Part shown: one piece after another, positions 59,277-64,000 of the stretch
Position numbering within the stretch: position 1 is the stretch's first letter
How the letters are laid out: every line of letters starts with the position of its first letter
Origin: Zopfochytrium polystomum
Lineage: Eukaryota; Chytridiomycota; Chytridiomycetes; Chytridiales; Chytridiaceae
Length of the DNA: 64,000 nucleotides
Direction of reading: 5' to 3'
Assembly (NCBI GenBank): GCA_025765615.1
Contig: JAIVFJ010000013.1
Span: 1-64,000 of the forward strand
The notes under the pieces: generated by a model
What the model was told of the DNA's origin: nothing
The model's database searches: none
Seen by the model: only the letters and a program-made list of their open reading frames with translations
Made by a program: the position numbers and the translations under genes

Positions 59277-62200
59277 TCAGTATTTTTCGCTCATGATGAG
59301 GGTCACCAGCGCCGTCCATCCGGTGAACGGGTGGGACCGTCGGCCCTCGCCGGTCTCGCCAGAGTACTGCTCCCACACGAACCCGGTGCGCTTGTATTCC
59401 TGCAGGCATGGGTTAAAAAAAAAAAAAAAAATAAAAATAAAAAAAAGAAGTGGGGTTGCGGGATCGATTCCCGTCTGCAAAACCCGAAAAAAACAAACGG
59501 GAAAACCCACGCGCGTGGGTGTCCACCCGCCCTCCTCTCGCCCCCTCTTACCTTGTACACATTACCGACAACGTTCGCCCTCAGCTTTTGGTACACATCG
59601 GCGGCGTCCTTTGCGTAAGCTCCAGGGGTCTTTCGGAGGTGGTCCAGGTAGCGCAGCACGAGGAAATTGACGTTGATCCAGACGGGCCCGCGCCAGTAGT
59701 TTTCCGCGGTTCCGTGGAACGGGTCGGAGCGGCTGAGGGAGCGGAGGCCAAAGGGCGTCCAGAGGTGGGCGTCGCTGGAGACAATGCGAAGAAAGTCGGC
59801 CACTTTGGGCGAGTCGTCGGGGACAAGGCCGAGGACGTAGGGGAAGAGGCTGAGGTACCCGATGTGCGTCACCTGCTCGGATTCGCCGCGAGCGTTGACG
59901 GTCAGGTCGCTGAAGGCGCCGGCCTCCTGGTTCCAGTGAAGGTCTTTTTTTTGGCGTCGGGTTGTCGGACGGTTTTTTTTTTTTTTTTTTTTGGTTTTTT
60001 TTTTGTTTTTGGAGTTGCCCCCATGGGTGTCGAAAATAAAGTTAGCAAATGGAGATATAGAAATCATTCAACACACCGTTGAGGCTCTTTTGCACGTTTC
60101 GCAAGTGCCGATCGAATTTAGCCTTGTCTTCGGACTCGCCCAGAACCTCCGCGATTGAGCTGAGGCTCTTGGCCATCATTCCCACCCAGGATAGCAGGTC
60201 AACATGAAGCTCGCCGGGGTGCGCTGGGGACGATCGCGGGTAGTCATCCAGTCCTATCAGCGGTGATAAGCAAGATTTAGCCAAGCCATGACAATTTTTG
60301 TTTCAGAACGCAACGCAAAAGAAAAAGTACCAGACGTCAGCGTGTGTGTATCAGTCCGGCCTCTCCATCGGTAACCCTCCTTGCTGTCCGTCAATTCAGC
60401 CCTTCCGTACTCGTCTACCATGCCCCATTGTGTTCTTCGAAACCAGGAGTACTGCTTCTTGAACCTGCCGTAAAGCTTTTTCAGAGTGAGGCGGGCGAGC
60501 TCCGGGTTCTGAAGGTGGACAGACGAGAGCGACGACCAGTCCGTGAGAGAGGCCACTTTTAAGGCCGCAGCAGCGCCCGCATCAACGGTGGCAGTGTGCT
60601 CCGCCGAGTTGAGGCGTTCCACGAATTTAGCCAGGCTGAACAGAAGGGTCGGCGGATTTCCAAAGTGGGAGTACTGCGTTTGGAATTCTTGCGGAACCTT
60701 TGAGCTGAGGTGTCAACTTCGAAGACAATTGGAATGAAAGCAAAGCAAACAATCCACCTTGCTTGCAGCCTCGGGCCCCAAAATTTGCTCGCGCGCGATC
60801 CAACCGTTTGAGTCCATTTGGTCTAACCACGAAGAAATGCTTGTCAAGCTGAGATCATTGTCCCACGTCCCGATCAAGAGCTGGTGGAAGCCCTCGTCCC
60901 TGAAAAAGCCGAGCTCGTCAGTGCATAAATCAAGAAAGAGGACAAAACGAGAGAGAAAAAAGACAGCTCTCTGCGTTTTCCGGAGTGCCAGCCGCAACTC
61001 ACCAAATAAAACCGCGAGGGAAGAACGGCCGCGAAGGTACCGCGGTGAATAAAGTAGAGGGGCCTTCGAGTTGCGGCGCGGGGCCAACGCGCTTCGCGTC
61101 CTCTTCGTCGTTAAAGTAATCATCCTCGTCACCGGAATCTGCCCCGCCGATCCCAGGGGCAAAATCGATCGGCTCCACTTCGACGACATCCTCGAACGCG
61201 CGGTCGACAATTTTCGAGCCGTGAAAGTGACTAGTGTGGGGGCGTGTTGTGAGTGTAAATGATTGTTTGTAAGCAATGAAGCATAGCAGAGAGCTCGACG
61301 GTCCATCACGTTCTCAAACTCTCGCTCACCCGATTCCGCCAACCATGTTGCTCAGCATGCTCGCGGCGAAGGCAACTTCGTCCGAAGAGTAGCCTTTTTC
61401 AGCAAGACGGAAGGTTTCCTCGAACCGAGAGTCGAATGCCTTTGCAGCGGCCTCGAGCTTTTCCGTTAACGCGGAGCCGGTGTATGCTGAATTCAGTCGA
61501 ATGTGCCACAGGAATCATGCGAGATTTGAGCTTGTTGTGCAGAGCAACGATTTCGAAAAAAACTCACCAGCTGGATCCTCACTGGACTCGCCAGTCGAAA
61601 AAGTAATGTCGAACTGATCAACGTAATTAATATGAATCAAATGCTTGAAAATGTGAAGTTGACACGCACGACAAACGGAGCTTGAACGTGTCTCTGGAAG
61701 ACCAATAGGTTGCCCTTCTTGTCGCCTTCATCTTTTAAGGAGAGCAGGAACGGAACTGGCGGGAGAGGGCGCATCTTGTTCGCGATAGCCTGCGCTGACA
61801 AGCCGACGTTGCTCCTGACGATGTCTGTGCGGACGAAACCGCGTATTTAGTAAATATTTTCTCCCAGCGCACGAATACCATCCTCACCTTTCACTTGCCA
61901 AATTTGCTCTGGCGGGACCGCAAAAGATGCAAATTGGGGTTTGGACGGGTTGGCAAGCTTCACGGGACTTTTCCCCGGTTCTGGAAGCTCCAAGTTGGGG
62001 GCGGCCACTGGAGGGGGCGAAAGCGTCAGCTTGCGGCTTCCACCTTGCCCACAGGGACTTACCCTCCGTGAATCTAACCGTAAAATCAGCAATGTCTGGT
62101 GACGCACCGCGGAAAATAACCGGGTCTTCAACACCCTTCATGAACGATGAGTTTAGTTCCTATCAGCAACTTCAAAATACCCCTACCTCGTCGGAAAGAC

Positions 62201-63051
62201 GGCTGTTCAAAATCATTGCGCCTTCTCCCTCCAGCGCAACGTAGTAATACAGGGTGATCGCGGCCGGCTCAGCAGTTTCTGCAACGTCATATGAAACTCG
62301 AAAATCTTCACTATTTCGAATCTACCTTCACCCGCCAACGACTCTCCGGAGATTCTCGCAGTCCATCCGCCCCCTGAAGAAAGACGCGGATCAAAAGGTT
62401 AAGGATCGCTTGCTTGGTGCAGCATGACGCCAACGCGTTTGACTCGAGGACTCAACTGGCTCCCTTCTCGCCGTGCTTGAGAAAGTCGGTCTTGAGAACC
62501 AGGTTGTTTTCCGGGTCCACGAGGGTCTGCGACCCGAATGTGCGGCCATCGTGCCTCTTCCAGCCGTACGTCGCGAACGAGTCGCCGTGCTCGCACGTGT
62601 GACGGAACTCTGGGGGGGAAGGCGTGGAAAACACCGAGGGGTCAACAGAACATCAGTCTCCGGCGTGAGTCTTCTCTCAAACGCGATCACAAGCACGAAT
62701 GCATCTCCCCACCCCTTCCCCTTCCCCCTCTCTCAGGAAAAGATCGCAAAGCTTACTGTCAAAGTTTGAAATCTCGAGCGCCCCGTGCCACATGAGGCCG
62801 GTCAGGACGGGGTTCTCTGAGCGCGTCTTTGTGCCAAAGTAGACGTTTGGGCGGTAGGTACCCCAGTAGAGCGAGCTGGCGGAGGCGTTTGCGACATTCG
62901 ACGCGACCAAGTGGGCATCCGGATCGGCTGCCGCGACGCCTACGGGGTGGATGCATGCGAGAGCCGCGATGGCGATGGCGATGGCGACGGCCACGGCGAC
63001 GGCGACGGCGAGAGGCTGCGTGCCCTGGCCCTTCGTCGTGCGGCACGTCAT
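59277..63051 (-). CDS. CWH41: Mannosyl-oligosaccharide glucosidase (glucosidase I, GH63)
   Basis: ER enzyme that removes the outermost alpha-1,2-glucose from N-glycans at the start of glycoprotein quality control. About twelve exons on the - strand. The start [20 protein letters not shown] gives a signal anchor (type II membrane protein). Then [35 protein letters not shown] and [19 protein letters not shown] (the GH63 amino-terminal domain). [20 protein letters not shown] and [12 protein letters not shown] follow, with FFPRGFIW next to [13 protein letters not shown] (catalytic-domain entry). The C-domain has [31 protein letters not shown] and [20 protein letters not shown], ending [15 protein letters not shown]. 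Several splice sites are approximate. Confidence 0.9.
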
Positions 63052-63630
63052 GACTGTTGGCGGATGCTTGTTTCGTCAGTGGTCGTTCTTGCTCTCACAC
63101 AGGCGAAACTTTCCGTTGTCTCCATGCCTGCGTGCCATGCCACGGGGCATTCTCACTCCCATTAAACACATACAGACGCACGCACGCTCTTCCTCTGTAC
63201 CAGACTACTGGTGCTTTCTTCGTGCTCGTGCTTCTTTGGTGGTAGTCATTATTAATACGTGCATATACTGGTACTCTCTTTAGACACTTCAAATACGAAA
63301 ACGTCTTATGACTCGTTCGTTCCAGATGCTGAAGCCTTGCTCGACTATACCCGAATCAACGAATCACGTTAACGAATATTCAAAGTGCAATCGGTTTGAA
63401 TCAGCATTTTCGCATTGTTTGTGGTAATAGGGTTTCTGCAAGCATACGATTATAGGCGAGGGTACTAATGCCAGAAGAAAAAGACGGTTTTGCTGGACAT
63501 TGTGGTGAGTGAATGGCTTAGTGGGGAAAAAGCTTTTGCTGCTTGGGTACGTAATTCGGAAGATACAGGCAAGGAGTGGGAAATTGAATATAGAGTGGGG
63601 GTAGAGATAACAGCTGCTAAACAACCCGGC
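63052..63630. other. Intergenic upstream of the glucosidase gene
   Basis: AT-richer than its neighbours. Holds the promoter of the GH63 gene and the 3' end of the next gene. No ORF of note. Confidence 0.5.
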
Positions 63631-64000
63631 CTACACCACGATCCCAAGGGCTGCCATGTTGGCATTGACGTCAGCTAACCACTTTGCCCTTACGGCCAAC
63701 TCCTGCTGAATTCTGCGAAGCTCGGCGACCGACGCGGCCAAACCATCCGCCTCAGCGGATGGAATCACTTCCGATTGGCGTGACTCGGGGCGCTGTCGGT
63801 CTTCTCCCGATGAAGATCTGGCGCCGCTGTGCAGAGTGTACGATTCGCAGAGTTCCGCGTCGCCCAGGGAGGACAGGTAGGGTAGGTAGACAGACGACAC
63901 TTTCTGGCCGTACAGTATCTTCATGGTGTCCGCTGCGCGCGGCGGCCGCGGCAGGGATATGGTTAACATTGGCGGAAAGGATCGGTTCGGGGGCACGAAG
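63631..64000 (-). CDS. 3' exon of an unidentified gene, cut by the window edge
   Basis: Open from the right edge to TAG near 63,631. It reads MKILYGQKVSSVYLPYLSSL, then GDAELCESYTLHSGARSSSG, and ends LRRIQQELAVRAKWLADVNA followed by NMAALGIVV. The last ~45 residues are probably a short coiled coil. Codon use is GC-rich, so the exon is real. The gene starts beyond the window and I cannot name it. Confidence 0.6.
   Translation of the reverse strand, partial: FVPPNRSFPPMLTISLPRPPRAADTMKILYGQKVSSVYLPYLSSLGDAELCESYTLHSGARSSSGEDRQRPESRQSEVIPSAEADGLAASVAELRRIQQELAVRAKWLADVNANMAALGIVV

Noticed and set aside
59448..59500. GGGATCGATTCCCGTCTGC, resembling a tRNA T arm
   Set aside because: The loop lacks TTC in the right place, there is no cloverleaf, and it lies in an intron of the GH63 gene.

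Overview
The window is nuclear DNA of a zoosporic (blastoclad-type) fungus. The basis for this is inference. The host genes are GC-rich with short GT-AG introns. They include fungal housekeeping genes (ZPR1, PEX19, mitochondrial branched-chain aminotransferase, GH63 glucosidase I). There are also F-box-like proteins with repeats of the form 'HVxVLEWWxxSGLxLKY', a style I associate with blastoclad genomes. The CCCTAA orientation on the + strand places a chromosome end to the left of the window.

Region 1 (1-11,370) is a head-to-tail array of three LINE (non-LTR) retrotransposons on the - strand. They are a 5' piece (A), a 5'-truncated copy (B) and a nearly complete copy (C). Each junction is exactly (TTAGGG)2, so this is a telomere-repeat-targeted LINE with an APE-type endonuclease. 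The last telomeric block at 11,355-11,370 caps the amino-terminal stub of an F-box-like host gene. This looks like a broken and healed chromosome end that was later colonised.

Region 2 (11,370-29,750) is transposon-dominated and AT-richer. It holds two copies of a ~650-bp repeat, an orphan reverse-transcriptase fragment, and a Ty3/gypsy RT-RNase H remnant split by a solo LTR. It also holds a 3.9-kb inverted-repeat structure around four tRNA genes, a shortened solo LTR, and one complete, apparently very young Ty3 chromovirus (25,465-29,359). That element has identical-looking 353-bp LTRs and target-site duplications, gag, protease, integrase and chromodomain, but no reverse transcriptase. Its LTR carries a long array of 5-bp-phased heat-shock elements upstream of the TATA box. 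It also has an 11-nt self-priming match of the Tf1 kind and a textbook -1 frameshift signal between gag and pol.

Region 3 (29,750-43,800) mixes live and decayed accessory genes. There is a multi-pass membrane protein with two degenerate paralogues, an ankyrin pseudogene, an intact WW-repeat F-box-like gene and a monocarboxylate-transporter-like MFS gene. There is also a secreted His-rich/Asp-rich protein, a laminin-G-like pseudogene and a tRNA-Ile.

Region 4 (43,800-64,000) is conserved host sequence. It holds a low-complexity nuclear-type protein, a large membrane protein, ZPR1, PEX19, BCAT, glucosidase I and the last exon of a further gene. Three reading-frame breaks here fall in C5/C6 runs where one base too many explains the break, so they are more likely assembly errors than mutations. 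No CRISPR, rRNA or prokaryotic features are present.
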